DNA of 64,000 nt from Orbaceae bacterium lpD04 (lineage in GTDB: Bacteria; Pseudomonadota; Gammaproteobacteria; Enterobacterales; Orbaceae). The notes under the pieces were generated by a model, which was not told the origin of the DNA, ran no database searches, and was given only the letters and a program-made list of their open reading frames with translations. Made by a program: the position numbers and the translations under genes. Location of the stretch: positions 248,001 through 312,000 of the forward strand of contig CP133967.1 in NCBI GenBank assembly GCA_036251935.1. Reading direction: 5' to 3'. The stretch's first letter is position 1. Every line of letters starts with the position of its first letter. This document shows, in pieces, positions 38,424 through 48,166 of this stretch.

Positions 38424-40091
38424 ATGATGGCGATTACGATATCTGAGTTTATCTATTTATTGCCAATCCTGATATTGGGCTTGGCGATTATTGTTTCATT
38501 ATTTTTACTTTTTATATTTCATGTTAGTACCCGATTTTCAGCAATATTTACTATTGTATGTTTAGGGGTAGCATTTATGTCATCCTCCTTTATTGGGTAT
38601 AAAATTATTGCTAACTCGGATAATCAAAATAGTGCACAAATTGCAGTGCAGGCGCTTGCATCGCCTAAAATGAAAGATTATGAGCTGCAAATTTACCCTC
38701 AACCACTGTTCTCAACTGAACAACAAGATTCGCCGTCAGCTAATAATGTTGAGCTTGATAAGCCTACCGAATCATTTTGGAAAGCAACTTATGTCACTGC
38801 ACTATTTACAAGTGATGGCTACGGCGCTTTGTATACCAGTTTAGTTCTATTTTTATCGATTATTGTTTCAACATTATCTTTTAGGTGGTTTTATAATGAT
38901 CAAAAAACAAGCCATAGCCTATTTTATTTAATGCTGTTGTTTTCAGCTTTAGGCGCGACGACACTAATCTATTCTAGCCACTTAATTTCACTCTTTATCG
39001 GTATTGAGTTGCTATCTATTCCGTTTGTCGGATTAATTGGTTATCAATATACCCAACAATATGCTTTAGAAGCATCAATAAAATATATGGTGCTTTCTGT
39101 TATCTCAACGACATTTTTATTGTTAGGTATTGCATTTTATTATGCAGCAACAGGCGAGCTAACATTTAGTGGGCTTAGTTTTCAGCTATCAACCCTATCT
39201 TCACCAAGCTTACTTTTGTTACTTGGTGTTTGTTTAATGTTGGTGGGTATTGGTTTTAAATTATCATTAGTACCATTTCAATTATGGCTACCGGATGTTT
39301 TTCAAGGCGCACCAGCTTGTATTGCATTATTGCTGACAACGGTTGGTAAGGTTGCTGTTTTTTGTGCGGTGGCAAGATTATTTTTGCTTGCACCGATTGT
39401 AAATAATGAGACCATTCGTACCATCATGGTTATTATGGCATTTTGTTCCATCATTTGGGGCAATATATTTGCTATCAGTCAACATAACCTTAAGAGGTTA
39501 CTCGCCTATTCTTCAATTACACATTTTGGCTATCTATTAATTGCTTTGATTGCGGTACAGTACCAAGTTTTAGCACTTGAAACGATTGGCATTTATTTGA
39601 TAGGTTATATCTTGGCTAATATTTGTGTATTAGGTGTAATTAGCTTGGAATCTAAATCAAGCGAAAAAGAAGATCAAGATAATGATATTGATTTACGTGG
39701 ATTATTTTGGCGCAAACCTATTATGGCTTTAGCTATGGGCATTGGTCTATTATCTTTGGCCGGAGTTCCTTTAACTGTTGGATTTATTGGTCGTTTTTCT
39801 TTGATATTATTAGCAGTAACCGCCGAGTTTTGGTTATTAGTCGGTGTAATTGTTTTAGGGAGTGCTTTTGGTTTATATTTTTATTTACGCTTAGTTATTA
39901 ATCTTTATATTAAGTCTGATGATCAAAAACTCATCAAAAAACAACCAGGCTCAATTACAATCAAAACTAGAAATATTAGTATTAATGAAGTATTAATTAT
40001 TCTTTCCGCATTATTGATTTTATTATGTGGGATCTATCCTAGATGGTTATTTAATCTCGTTAGTGTTGCACAATATTTGATGCCACAATAA
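38424..40091 (+). CDS. nuoN: Complex I antiporter-like subunit NuoN
   Basis: 555 residues, longer than E. coli NuoN (485) mainly through a hydrophilic insert near residues 60-120. Unlike NuoL and NuoM, the conserved set is largely present: Glu in FIGIELLSIP, Lys in EASIKYMVL, Lys in GFKLSLVPFQ, Lys in TVGKVAVF, NLKRLLAYSSITHFGY with its His; only the last-channel Lys of GFIGKF is Arg (GFIGRF). It starts five bases after nuoM. This is the last gene of the nuo cluster, and yajC follows after 110 bases. Confidence 0.92.
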   Translation: MMAITISEFIYLLPILILGLAIIVSLFLLFIFHVSTRFSAIFTIVCLGVAFMSSSFIGYKIIANSDNQNSAQIAVQALASPKMKDYELQIYPQPLFSTEQQDSPSANNVELDKPTESFWKATYVTALFTSDGYGALYTSLVLFLSIIVSTLSFRWFYNDQKTSHSLFYLMLLFSALGATTLIYSSHLISLFIGIELLSIPFVGLIGYQYTQQYALEASIKYMVLSVISTTFLLLGIAFYYAATGELTFSGLSFQLSTLSSPSLLLLLGVCLMLVGIGFKLSLVPFQLWLPDVFQGAPACIALLLTTVGKVAVFCAVARLFLLAPIVNNETIRTIMVIMAFCSIIWGNIFAISQHNLKRLLAYSSITHFGYLLIALIAVQYQVLALETIGIYLIGYILANICVLGVISLESKSSEKEDQDNDIDLRGLFWRKPIMALAMGIGLLSLAGVPLTVGFIGRFSLILLAVTAEFWLLVGVIVLGSAFGLYFYLRLVINLYIKSDDQKLIKKQPGSITIKTRNISINEVLIILSALLILLCGIYPRWLFNLVSVAQYLMPQ

Positions 40092-40201
40092 GTAGGCATG
40101 ACAATAGGATCTTTATTTTAAATTAGTGTGCTATAATTTCGTTTCTCGTGTATTATTGATCACCAATTTTATTAACCATTAATTGATTTAAGAGGAAAAG
40201 T

Positions 40202-40534
40202 ATGGACTTTTTTATTACTAAAGCTTACGCAGATGCAGGGGAAGCAAGCGAGACTAATCCTTATTTTCTACCAATCATGCTCGTTGTATTTGGTTTGTTT
40301 TTCTATTTTATGATTATGCGACCACAACAAAAAAGAGCAAAATCACATCGCGAACTGATGTCTTCGATTGCTAAAGGCGACGAAGTATTAACTAACGGTG
40401 GTTTGATTGGCCGAGTAGCAAAAATAAGTGAAAATGGTTATGTTTCAATCGAACTTAATGATACTACTGAAGTTGTTATTAAACGTGACTTTATTACTTC
40501 AGTTCTTCCTAAAGGAACAATGAAGTCATTATAA
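40202..40534 (+). CDS. yajC: Sec translocon accessory protein YajC
   Basis: A 110-residue single-span membrane protein that associates with SecDF. The N-terminal periplasmic stretch is followed by a membrane helix (about 23-41) and MRPQQKRAKSHRELMSSIAKGDEVLTNGGLIGRV, the hallmark of the family. AAGAGGAAAAG gives a good ribosome site. It leads the yajC-secD-secF operon with 43 bases to secD. Confidence 0.95.
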   Translation: MDFFITKAYADAGEASETNPYFLPIMLVVFGLFFYFMIMRPQQKRAKSHRELMSSIAKGDEVLTNGGLIGRVAKISENGYVSIELNDTTEVVIKRDFITSVLPKGTMKSL

Positions 40535-40577
40535 TTTCATTGTGTTGTAAATTAAATAAACCGCAAGAGAATATGCC

Positions 40578-42434
40578 GTGTTAAATCGCTATCCTTTGTG
40601 GAAGTATATTATTTTGGTCGTCGTAATTTTCGTCGGCCTACTTTATGCACTTCCTAATATTTACGGAGAAGATCCTGCAATTCAGATTTCTGGTTCTAGG
40701 GGCAATGACGTTACCGTAAATACTCAAAAACAGGTACAAATGCTTTTAAGTGAAAAAGAAATAGAGACTAAATCAATTGTATTTGAGAATAATTCTATTT
40801 TAATTCGAGTTGCGAATAATGATACTCAGCTAAAAGCTAAGGAGCTTATTGCTGAAGAATTAGGTGATAAATATGTTGTAGCATTAAATTTAGCTTCAGC
40901 AACACCTGCATGGTTAAGCTCTATTGGTGCAGAGCCAATGAAGCTGGGATTAGATTTACGCGGCGGCGTCCATTTTTTAATGGAAGTCGACATGTCAACA
41001 GCGTTAGAAAAGCTACTTGACCAAGCTATTAATACATTAAAGTCAGACTTCAATTCTAGTAAAATCAACTATACTTTACTAAATAAAAATAGTGATCAAC
41101 AAATCATCATTTCTTTTGATAATAATGATGCACGAAATGCTGCAATTTCAAAAATTAACCAATTAGTGGATTATGATATTGTTTCACAAGGTGATAAACA
41201 ATTGATTGTTGCTATTAGTGACAGCAAATTACAGCAAGCAAGAACAGATGCAGTTGCTCAAAACACAACTATCTTAAGAAATCGAGTTAATCAATTAGGT
41301 GTTGCTGAGCCGATTGTTCAAAGACAAGGTGCTGATAGAATTATTGTTGAATTGCCAGGTATTCAAGATACCGCGTTAGCTAAACAAATTTTGGGTGCTA
41401 CTGCAACTCTTGAATTTAGACAAGTAAACGATTCTAACTCATATAATCTTAATGACATCGTTTCTGGAAAGGTTAAAGCGCCATACGGCTCTGAGATCAA
41501 ATATGCACAAGATGGCAGGCCAGTCTTATTATATAATAATGTCGTATTAACTGGCGATCATATTACTGATTCTTCTTTTAGATTAAATGAATATGGCCAA
41601 CCAGAAGTATCGATTTCACTCGATAGTGATGGTGGTAAGAAAATGCTGGCATTTACTCAAGCAAATCGTTATAAGCCGATGGCAACACTGTTTGTTGAGT
41701 ATAAAGATTCTGGCAAAGTTGATAAAGATGGTAAACCAGTTTTAGAAAAACAAGAAGAAGTCATCAATGTAGCAACGATACAAGGTATTTTCAGTGACCG
41801 TTTTCAAGTAACAGGTATCAATAGTGTTGATGAGGCCAAACAATTATCATTACTATTACGTGCAGGGGCTTTAATTGCACCAATTCAGATTATTGAAGAG
41901 TTAACTGTTGGACCTTCAATGGGTGAAGAAAATATTACTAAAGGTCTAGAGTCTTGTGTATGGGGGCTTTTAATTTCGGTTGCATTCATGCTAATTGTTT
42001 ACCGCTTGTTTGGTGTTTTTGCAAGTATCGCACTCGTTGCTAACTTAATTCTTATTGTTGGTATAATGTCTTTGTTACCAGGTGCGACACTTAGTATGCC
42101 AGGAATAGCGGGCATTGTGTTAACTGTCGGTATGGCAGTCGATGCAAATGTGCTTATCAATGAGCGAATAAAAGAGGAACTCCGTAATGGTAGGGGTATT
42201 CAACATGCCATTAGTGAAGGATATGCTGGTGCTTGGAGTAGTATCTTTGATGCCAATATCACAACCTTAATAACCGCAGTTATCTTGTATGCGGTAGGTA
42301 CCGGTTCCATAAAAGGCTTCGCAATTACATTGGGTATTGGTATTTTGACATCAATGTTTACCTCAATTGTTGGAACAAGAGCCCTAGCTAACTTAATATA
42401 CGGTGGACGCCGTGTTAATAAGCTATCAATTTAG
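40578..42434 (+). CDS. secD: Protein translocase subunit SecD
   Basis: Works with SecF to drive late protein export using the proton gradient. The 618 residues start at GTG 40578 ([11 protein letters not shown]) and include an N-terminal membrane helix, [16 protein letters not shown] (P1 domain), a large periplasmic region and six-helix RND half with [25 protein letters not shown]-type sequence ([16 protein letters not shown]), where the conserved Asp lies in the proton path. Length matches E. coli SecD (615). Confidence 0.96.
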   Translation: [618 protein letters not shown]

Positions 42435-42440
42435 GAGTTT

Positions 42441-43493
42441 ATGATGGCAAGTTCACAATTAACAAAGAATAATGGCCAAGAGGCCCAAGTTAGTGTCGAG
42501 TCGTTAAACCATGGTAGGCGAGTTATTGACTTTCTTCGTTTTGGTTTTATTGCATTTGTTATTTCAATGGTATTAGTTGTTGCATCTTTAGTTATTATTT
42601 TTGTAAAAGGATTCAATCTTGGTCAAGATTTTACAGGTGGAACGACAATTGAAATTACATTAAGTAAATCGGTTGCGCTTGATGATATCAGAGCGAGCTT
42701 AAAGCAAGCCGGGTATGGTGAGCCAGTTGTACAAAACTATGGTGGCAGTCGTGATATTATCATTCGCTTACCGGTAATAACTGAAGATACATCGATTCAA
42801 TCAGGCAAAGAGCCAGATGCAAAAGAAATTCAGAAGATCAATAGCGTCGTTGGCGCTAAAATTGCAGATTTAATGCATCAAGATATTGATTCTGAAGCGA
42901 AGATTAAGCGCGTTGCTTTTGTTGGGCCAACGGTTGGCTCTGAGTTAGCACAAGACGGAATTTTAGCTATCTGCGCAGCACTCATCTCAATTTTAATTTA
43001 TATTGGTTTCCGTTTTGAATGGCGTTTTGGTACCGGTGCTGTTGTTGCTTTAGCGCACGATGTTATTATTACGGCAGGTTATTTATCGTTATTTAATCGT
43101 GAGCTTGATTTAACTATAGTTGCAGCGATGTTATCTATTATTGGATATTCATTAAACGATACTATTGTTGTTTTTGACCGCATTAGAGAAAACTTCCGTA
43201 AAATTCGCCGAGCTTCTCCATATGATGTAATTAATATTTCATTAACTCAGACACTAAGTCGAACCTTAATGACTTCAGCAACGACACTTGCCGTTGTGGT
43301 TATTCTTTATATTTTTGGTGGTACGATGTTAAGAGGTTTCTCTGAAACATTAGGTGTCGGTATATTGCTTGGGACATTCTCATCTATTTATGTTGCAGCT
43401 TATATGTCTTTAAAAATGGGCGTTAAGCGTGAGCATTTTATTCCACAAAAAATTGAAGCTGAAGGTGCTGATCAACCATCTATCATGCGTTAG
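42441..43493 (+). CDS. secF: Protein translocase subunit SecF
   Basis: Partner of SecD. 350 residues, somewhat longer than E. coli SecF (323) through an N-terminal extension and a periplasmic insert near residues 112-130. Landmarks are NHGRRVIDFLRF, LGQDFTGGTTIEI, VGPTVGSELAQDG, FRFEWRFGTGAVVALAHDVIIT and SLNDTIVVFDRIRENFRKIRR. AGGAG precedes two adjacent ATG codons at 42441 and 42444. Confidence 0.95.
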   Translation: MMASSQLTKNNGQEAQVSVESLNHGRRVIDFLRFGFIAFVISMVLVVASLVIIFVKGFNLGQDFTGGTTIEITLSKSVALDDIRASLKQAGYGEPVVQNYGGSRDIIIRLPVITEDTSIQSGKEPDAKEIQKINSVVGAKIADLMHQDIDSEAKIKRVAFVGPTVGSELAQDGILAICAALISILIYIGFRFEWRFGTGAVVALAHDVIITAGYLSLFNRELDLTIVAAMLSIIGYSLNDTIVVFDRIRENFRKIRRASPYDVINISLTQTLSRTLMTSATTLAVVVILYIFGGTMLRGFSETLGVGILLGTFSSIYVAAYMSLKMGVKREHFIPQKIEAEGADQPSIMR

Positions 43494-43560
43494 TTTTTAA
43501 TAAAATACCTACTTATTAAGCTATATAAGTAAATAAGTAGGTAATATATTGGTTTGTGTC

Positions 43561-43589
43561 TTGACATCAATCGCTCAGTTTCATATGAT
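43561..43589 (+). promoter_or_regulatory. Strong promoter of tRNA-Ala(GGC)
   Basis: Perfect -35 TTGACA (43561-43566), 17-base spacer, TATGAT (43584-43589) and a GCGC discriminator, the design of stable-RNA promoters under stringent control. The tRNA begins 20 bases after the -10. Confidence 0.85.
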
Positions 43590-43609
43590 GCGCAAGTACT
43601 AATCTTAAT

Positions 43610-43685
43610 GGGGCCATAGCTCAGCTGGGAGAGCGCAACGCTGGCAGCGTTGAGGTCAGGGGTTCGATCCCCCTTGGCTCCACCA
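43610..43685 (+). tRNA. tRNA-Ala (GGC)
   Basis: 76 nt including encoded CCA. The acceptor stem GGGGCCA pairs with TGGCTCC (one G-U), the anticodon arm reads CAACG-CTGGCAG-CGTTG with anticodon GGC, and the T arm is GGGGTTCGATCCCC. The spacing of arms fits a standard cloverleaf. The antisense ORF here (ending around 43490) is a shadow. Confidence 0.96.
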
Positions 43686-44115
43686 ATTCTTAAATTATTA
43701 ATTCCAAATACCGTAAATCCACTCCCAGTATTATAGTTACGAGACAACTATAAATTTAAAAATTCTTTTTGGCTTAACTTATCATTTTATATTTTGTCAA
43801 ACATTGTTGAGAATTAGCGTAGTTTTCACCTCACCAACATCCATCAATTTGGCGTAGTGTTCAATTTAATGATTATATATGAGCTGTAATAAATCAAATT
43901 GATATGCATAAATTGGGTTATTTAATTGTAGCCAGATAGTAATTAAAGAGCTTACTAGCTATTTGGAAATAGCATTATATTTGTATAAAACAACATATGT
44001 TGAAAGGAAGAATTTTTAGGGATTAATAGACTTATTAAGGTATGTTACATACGAACAGAATATATTTTTGCTGGATTAACTCGCTATATAATAGCGAGTT
44101 GATCGCCGTAAATAA
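43686..44115. other. Gene-free stretch after tRNA-Ala(GGC)
   Basis: 430 AT-rich bases with no credible ORF, integrase remnant or repeat of the tRNA 3' end that would mark an att site. It contains a perfect 10-bp hairpin AACTCGCTAT-ATA-ATAGCGAGTT at 44078-44100, just past the stop of the small secreted protein gene on the minus strand, but with no T run. Confidence 0.5.
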
Positions 44116-44334
44116 TTAGTTATTATTTACTCGTGGATTATCAAGTAGGTTTGGTGCAGTAAATTTAACTTTACCATCAATAGCCGATTGATCCATCGCA
44201 CTTGAACCTGCATTGGGTGCTAAAGTTCCTTCAGGAGTTAAGTTTGATTCAATCTTATTGCTATTTGATGCATAACTTGCAACTGACATAACTGAAATAA
44301 CACATGCTACTAATGTAATTAATACTTTTTTCAT
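44116..44334 (-). CDS. Small exported protein of unknown function
   Basis: A 72-residue product from the ATG at 44334, chosen because GGAG lies seven bases upstream; a TTG four codons earlier is the other option. Residues 1-22 are a typical signal peptide (MKKVLITLVACVISVMSVASYA), leaving a mature chain of about 50 residues rich in Asn, Ser, Pro and Ala with DGKVKFTAPNL in the middle. No Cys pair, lipobox or known domain was recognised. It is monocistronic, between tRNA-Ala and trmO, with a 12-bp inverted repeat upstream (44416-44448). Confidence 0.7.
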   Translation of the reverse strand: MKKVLITLVACVISVMSVASYASNSNKIESNLTPEGTLAPNAGSSAMDQSAIDGKVKFTAPNLLDNPRVNNN

Positions 44335-44650
44335 GATTTTCTCCAAAATAAAATGGTTAGCTAAAAAACTAACTTTGTGTTGTCATGATAGACCCTTTAA
44401 AATGATAAGTAACGAACAATTTGATGATAAAAATTGTCATCAAATTGTAATCTGGTTGGTTTTGTATTCATTAACCTATTGATTAGGTGTGATTATTTAT
44501 TTTTTGTGTAAATGATTTTACAAAAAGAAGCTTACTAAAGAGCACTAAATGTAAAATTGTAAGTTACATATTTTTGATAAATATCTAAATTTAGCCATAA
44601 AAAGCCCGTTTTTTGTACAGTAACCTACTGATAAGTCATTTTATATAGTA
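44335..44650. promoter_or_regulatory. Upstream region of the small exported protein
   Basis: 316 AT-rich bases between the small gene and the 3' end of trmO. It holds two inverted repeats: GTTAG...CTAAC close to the start codon (near 44356-44372) and the longer one at 44416-44448. No other gene is visible. Confidence 0.45.
44416..44448. repeat. 12-bp inverted repeat, possible operator
   Basis: ACAATTTGATGA (44416-44427) and TCATCAAATTGT (44437-44448) are exact complements around a 9-base AT loop, about 82 bases upstream of the small exported protein start. Symmetry and position suggest a regulator site or an RNA hairpin; no known regulator consensus matches. Confidence 0.5.
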
Positions 44651-45343
44651 TTAATGAATATTTAAAATGGTTGCGGTGCCATTTTCAACGTAAAAGCGAA
44701 TGTTTAATTGATTTAATGTTATGCCAAATTCTTGTTTTTGGTTTGAATTGCGTTTATAAGCAGGCCTAGGATCTTGTGTTACGACTTGTATAATTAGTTC
44801 TTTTAATTCAGGCATTAATTTTAGTTGTTGATTAGCTTTTTCCGTAAATTCAACAATTAAAGTTATTTCTGGCTTGTGACTAGCGTAACCTGCTAATGCG
44901 TCAGGGTAACTGTCGCTATATGGGATATAAGGTTTTATATCAATAATTGGTGTTTGATCAACGATATCAACACTGCCCAATTTTAAAATGATCTGCCCTT
45001 TATCATTTACAATATCATGTAATTCAACTGCTGATATGCCAATAGGACTTGGTCTAAATGTCGTTCGACTAGCAAATATACCGACCTTTTCATTACCGCC
45101 AAGTCTTGGGGGGCGGACCATATTTTGCCAGCCACGATCTGCGGTATGATTGAAAATAAATAATAACCATAAATGAGAGAATTGTTCCAAACCACGAACA
45201 CAGTCAGGATGGTTGAAGGGCGGGAGTAAAAGCAGCTCACCTTTGCCTAATGGAACTAGGTTTGGCTGCCTTGGCACGCCAAATTTTTCTTGATATGGTG
45301 AATGGATGATACCTATTGTTTTTAAATCAATCATATTTTTCAT
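44651..45343 (-). CDS. trmO: tRNA (N6-threonylcarbamoyladenosine(37)-N6)-methyltransferase
   Basis: Adds a methyl group to t6A37 in tRNA-Thr. The 230-residue product resembles E. coli TrmO (YaeB, 235): IGIIHSPYQEKFGVPRQPNLV, RPPRLGGNEKVGIFASRTTFRPSPIGIS and VDIKPYIPYSDSYPDA, ending in a small C-terminal domain with AQDPRPAYR-type TQDPRPAYKR. ATG at 45343 or 45334 are both possible and neither has a strong ribosome site. It follows metQ by 56 bases with a hairpin between. Confidence 0.92.
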   Translation of the reverse strand: MKNMIDLKTIGIIHSPYQEKFGVPRQPNLVPLGKGELLLLPPFNHPDCVRGLEQFSHLWLLFIFNHTADRGWQNMVRPPRLGGNEKVGIFASRTTFRPSPIGISAVELHDIVNDKGQIILKLGSVDIVDQTPIIDIKPYIPYSDSYPDALAGYASHKPEITLIVEFTEKANQQLKLMPELKELIIQVVTQDPRPAYKRNSNQKQEFGITLNQLNIRFYVENGTATILNIH

Positions 45344-45350
45344 TAATAAA

Positions 45351-45373
45351 TCAAATGGCTAAATGCCATTTGA
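45351..45373 (-). terminator. Hairpin between metQ and trmO
   Basis: TCAAATGGC and GCCATTTGA arms with a 5-base loop lie after the metQ stop and just before trmO. On the minus strand the following sequence is T-rich but lacks a clean run, so partial termination is the best guess. Confidence 0.5.
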
Positions 45374-45399
45374 TTATTTTTAATTAAACCAAAGGGATA

Positions 45400-46290
45400 T
45401 TACCACCCCTTAATTGCGCCATCATTAAATACTTCATTGGCTTTTTTAGCAACAACATCAGTTTGATAAGCTTTAACAAAATTAACAATATTATCTGAAT
45501 CTTTATTATTTTCTCTTGCAACAATTATATTAACATATGGGGAGTCTTTATCTTCGACAAAAATACCATCACGACTAGGCGTTAAATCAACTTGTCCAGC
45601 AAAGGCATTATTGATAATGGCAAAATCAACTTGTGCATCATCTAGTGAGCGCGGAAGCATTGGCGCTTCAATCTCAAGAATAGTTAAGTTATATGGGTTA
45701 CTTGTAATATCAACAACTGTTGGTAATAATCCTTTTGACTTATCTACGGTAATAAAACCTTGTTTTTGTAAAAGTAGTAATGCTCTGCCTAGATTAGTTG
45801 GATCATTTGGGATCGCAACTGTCGAATTGGCTTTAATAAAATAGGATTCGCCTCGAGGTGAAGAAACGATCAGTCCATCAGTTTTAGCTGTTGCGTCTGT
45901 TAGTGGTTTTAGCTTGTGGCTATAAGCTGCAATCGGGTAAACAAAAGAATTACCTACAACAACTAATTGGTATCCACGTTCTTGCATTTGTTGATCAAGA
46001 TAAGGCTTATGTTGGAAAGCATTAGCATCAATTAATCCATCATTAAGTGCTTGGTTTGGTGTTACGTAGTCATTGAATACGACTAAGTCGACATCTAAAT
46101 TATATAATTTTTTTGCTTGTTGCTTAACAACTTCTGCAATATCTTGCTCTGGCCCAGAAATTACGCCAACTTTAATTGAAGAGGTTGTATTTGCTGCACT
46201 ATCAGCGTCATTTTTGTTACTATTATCACAAGCGGTAAGGAAGAATGCGCTTGCCAACGTTGTGATTAGAGCTAGTTTTTTGAATGTCAT
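45400..46290 (-). CDS. metQ: Methionine ABC transporter, substrate-binding lipoprotein
   Basis: Captures D/L-methionine in the periplasm for MetNI. The 296-residue precursor has a lipoprotein signal with lipobox L-T-A-C (Cys near 21), then the NlpA/MetQ fold with VGVISGPEQDIAEVVKQ and DALNDGLIDANAFQHKPYLDQ-type residues (QALNDGLIDANAFQHKPYL), and NNPYNL-like SNPYNLTILEIEAPMLPRSLDDAQVDFAIINN. Last gene of metNIQ, under the MetJ boxes at 48151. Confidence 0.94.
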   Translation of the reverse strand: MTFKKLALITTLASAFFLTACDNSNKNDADSAANTTSSIKVGVISGPEQDIAEVVKQQAKKLYNLDVDLVVFNDYVTPNQALNDGLIDANAFQHKPYLDQQMQERGYQLVVVGNSFVYPIAAYSHKLKPLTDATAKTDGLIVSSPRGESYFIKANSTVAIPNDPTNLGRALLLLQKQGFITVDKSKGLLPTVVDITSNPYNLTILEIEAPMLPRSLDDAQVDFAIINNAFAGQVDLTPSRDGIFVEDKDSPYVNIIVARENNKDSDNIVNFVKAYQTDVVAKKANEVFNDGAIKGW

Positions 46291-46309
46291 AATCTTTCTC
46301 CATGAAAGC

Positions 46310-47089
46310 TTAGTGATGAGTAACTCGTTTAACGATTCGGTTACCGATAAACTGTATGATAAAAATTAGAATAATTAAGATGATTAAAACTGTATTCATA
46401 ATAGCTGGTTTATAGCCTTGATAGCCGTATTGAACAGCTAACTGACCTAGTCCACCGGCGCCAACAGCACCAGCCATTGCAATATATCCAGTTAATGTGA
46501 TTAAAGTGATCGTCATACTATTAACGATGACTGGTAGAGCTTCGGGTAGTAATACTTTTCTAATTATCTGGAAAGGGGTTGCACCCATCGAACGTGCGGC
46601 CTCAATTAATCCTTTTGGCACATCAAGTAATGCATTTTCGATCATTCGTGCAATTAATGGTGCAACACCAATACTTAGCGGAACGATTGCTGCTTGTTTA
46701 CCTAAGAAGCTTTTGGTGCCCGTTAAAATATCCATTGCAAAATAGGTGAACGGGATAATCCACACAATTAAAATAATAAAAGGTATTGATCTAAAGATAT
46801 TAGTAACAAAAGATAGAATGTTATTTGCAATTGAGCAATCTAAAATCTGACCTTTTCTAGTAGTATAAAGCATTATCCCTACAGGTAGCCCAATAATTGT
46901 TCCCCAAAAACCGGAAAATATAACCATATAGATAGTATCATCGGTTGCCTGTGCCATTTTAAAAATCATAGTTTCATTGAAACCATTAAATTGTGAACAA
47001 AATGTGACAAAGCTATTCCAAAAATCGAATTGTGATAAAAAACGAAGTAGGGTTTCGAACGGTTTAAAAGCAGGTAAAAAACTAGACAT
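46310..47089 (-). CDS. metI: Methionine ABC transporter permease
   Basis: Inner-membrane permease of the methionine importer. About 259 residues from the ATG at 47089, which overlaps the metN stop by 8 bases; E. coli MetI is 217, so this one has a longer N-terminus before the core ([23 protein letters not shown]). Five or so membrane segments and the EAA-like coupling loop [34 protein letters not shown] are clear. Confidence 0.93.
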   Translation of the reverse strand: MSSFLPAFKPFETLLRFLSQFDFWNSFVTFCSQFNGFNETMIFKMAQATDDTIYMVIFSGFWGTIIGLPVGIMLYTTRKGQILDCSIANNILSFVTNIFRSIPFIILIVWIIPFTYFAMDILTGTKSFLGKQAAIVPLSIGVAPLIARMIENALLDVPKGLIEAARSMGATPFQIIRKVLLPEALPVIVNSMTITLITLTGYIAMAGAVGAGGLGQLAVQYGYQGYKPAIMNTVLIILIILIFIIQFIGNRIVKRVTHH

Positions 47090-48113
47090 AACCAAGAACC
47101 TCTACTTTTGTATTATTATTTTGTAAAAATTGAATCGCATTTTTGGTATTAATTGGGCTGCCAATCATTTCTGTTAGCATAATTCCAAATTTTGCGCCTC
47201 CCGCATAATCCATTTGTGCACTAATGATATTGTTATCAATATTAAACTCTTTCGCTGCTTGTGATAATAGTGGAGAGTCAACACATACGCCTGAAAATTC
47301 AAGTCTCAATAATGGATATAAACCCTCTTCTTGGATTGGCGAAAGTTTACGACGATAGTCATCTGGAATATTTAGATGTAGTGTCGATTGGATAAACTGC
47401 CTAGCAATATCAGTTTTAGCATTTGAGAACATTTCACCAATTGGCGCTTGTTCTACTAATTGTCCATCGCTGATAACGGCTACCTGATCACAGATTTGTT
47501 TCACTACGTCCATTTCATGGGTAATTAACAGGATGGTTAATCCTAATTTTTTATTAATATTTTTTAATAGTTCAAGAATTGAACGGGTCGTTTCAGGATC
47601 GAGAGCACTTGTTGCCTCATCGCATAACAATACTTTTGGGTCATTGGCAAGTGCTCTTGCTATAGCAACTCGTTGTTTTTGCCCTCCAGATAAGTTTGCT
47701 GGATAAACATTTGCTTTTTCGGTTAAACCAACTAATTCTAAAAGTTCATTAACTTTAGCTTTAATTTGCTTTTTAGGTGTTCGCTCCAATTCAAGAGGAA
47801 AGGCAATATTTTCAAATACTGTTCTTGACGAAAGTAAATTGAAGTGCTGAAAAATCATACTGATTTTCCGGCGAACATGGATTAATTGCCTATTAGATAA
47901 CAGTGTTAACTCTTGGTTATCAATAAACACTTTACCACTTGTTGGTTTCTCTAATAAATTAACGCAACGAATGAGGGTGCTCTTTCCTGCGCCAGATTTT
48001 CCTATAACACCATATATCTGACCCTTGGGAACATTAATATTGATGTCTTTCAATGCATAAATAGGTTTTTTATTATGAATGAATGTTTTAAAAATATTTT
48101 CAAGTCTTATCAT
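47082..48113 (-). CDS. metN: Methionine ABC transporter ATP-binding protein
   Basis: ATPase of the importer. The ATG at 48113 gives [11 protein letters not shown] and 343 residues, the same as E. coli MetN. Walker [10 protein letters not shown], signature [15 protein letters not shown], Walker [13 protein letters not shown] and H-loop THEMD are present, followed by the C-terminal ACT-like NIL domain that binds methionine for feedback control. A longer in-frame reading to 48164 would place its start codon inside the MetJ operator and is rejected. Confidence 0.95.
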   Translation of the reverse strand: MIRLENIFKTFIHNKKPIYALKDININVPKGQIYGVIGKSGAGKSTLIRCVNLLEKPTSGKVFIDNQELTLLSNRQLIHVRRKISMIFQHFNLLSSRTVFENIAFPLELERTPKKQIKAKVNELLELVGLTEKANVYPANLSGGQKQRVAIARALANDPKVLLCDEATSALDPETTRSILELLKNINKKLGLTILLITHEMDVVKQICDQVAVISDGQLVEQAPIGEMFSNAKTDIARQFIQSTLHLNIPDDYRRKLSPIQEEGLYPLLRLEFSGVCVDSPLLSQAAKEFNIDNNIISAQMDYAGGAKFGIMLTEMIGSPINTKNAIQFLQNNNTKVEVLGYV

Positions 48114-48150
48114 AAAAAGATTCAAGCGAAATGTTAATTTAAGAATGTTA

Positions 48151-48166
48151 AGACGTCTAGACATCT
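48151..48166 (-). promoter_or_regulatory. MetJ operator of metNIQ
   Basis: Two tandem met boxes, AGACGTCT (48151-48158) and AGACATCT (48159-48166), 8 of 8 and 7 of 8 to consensus, followed by a weak third. They lie 38 bases before the metN ATG and 56 before gmhB on the other strand. Confidence 0.85.

Noticed and set aside
43490-43747. 85-codon ORF on the minus strand over tRNA-Ala(GGC)
   Set aside because: It reads through the antisense of the tRNA, giving the familiar G-D-R-T-P-D-L artefact peptide; no ribosome site and no family support.
43686-44115. Genomic island or att site next to tRNA-Ala(GGC)
   Set aside because: No direct repeat of the tRNA 3' end, no integrase and no shift in composition were seen.
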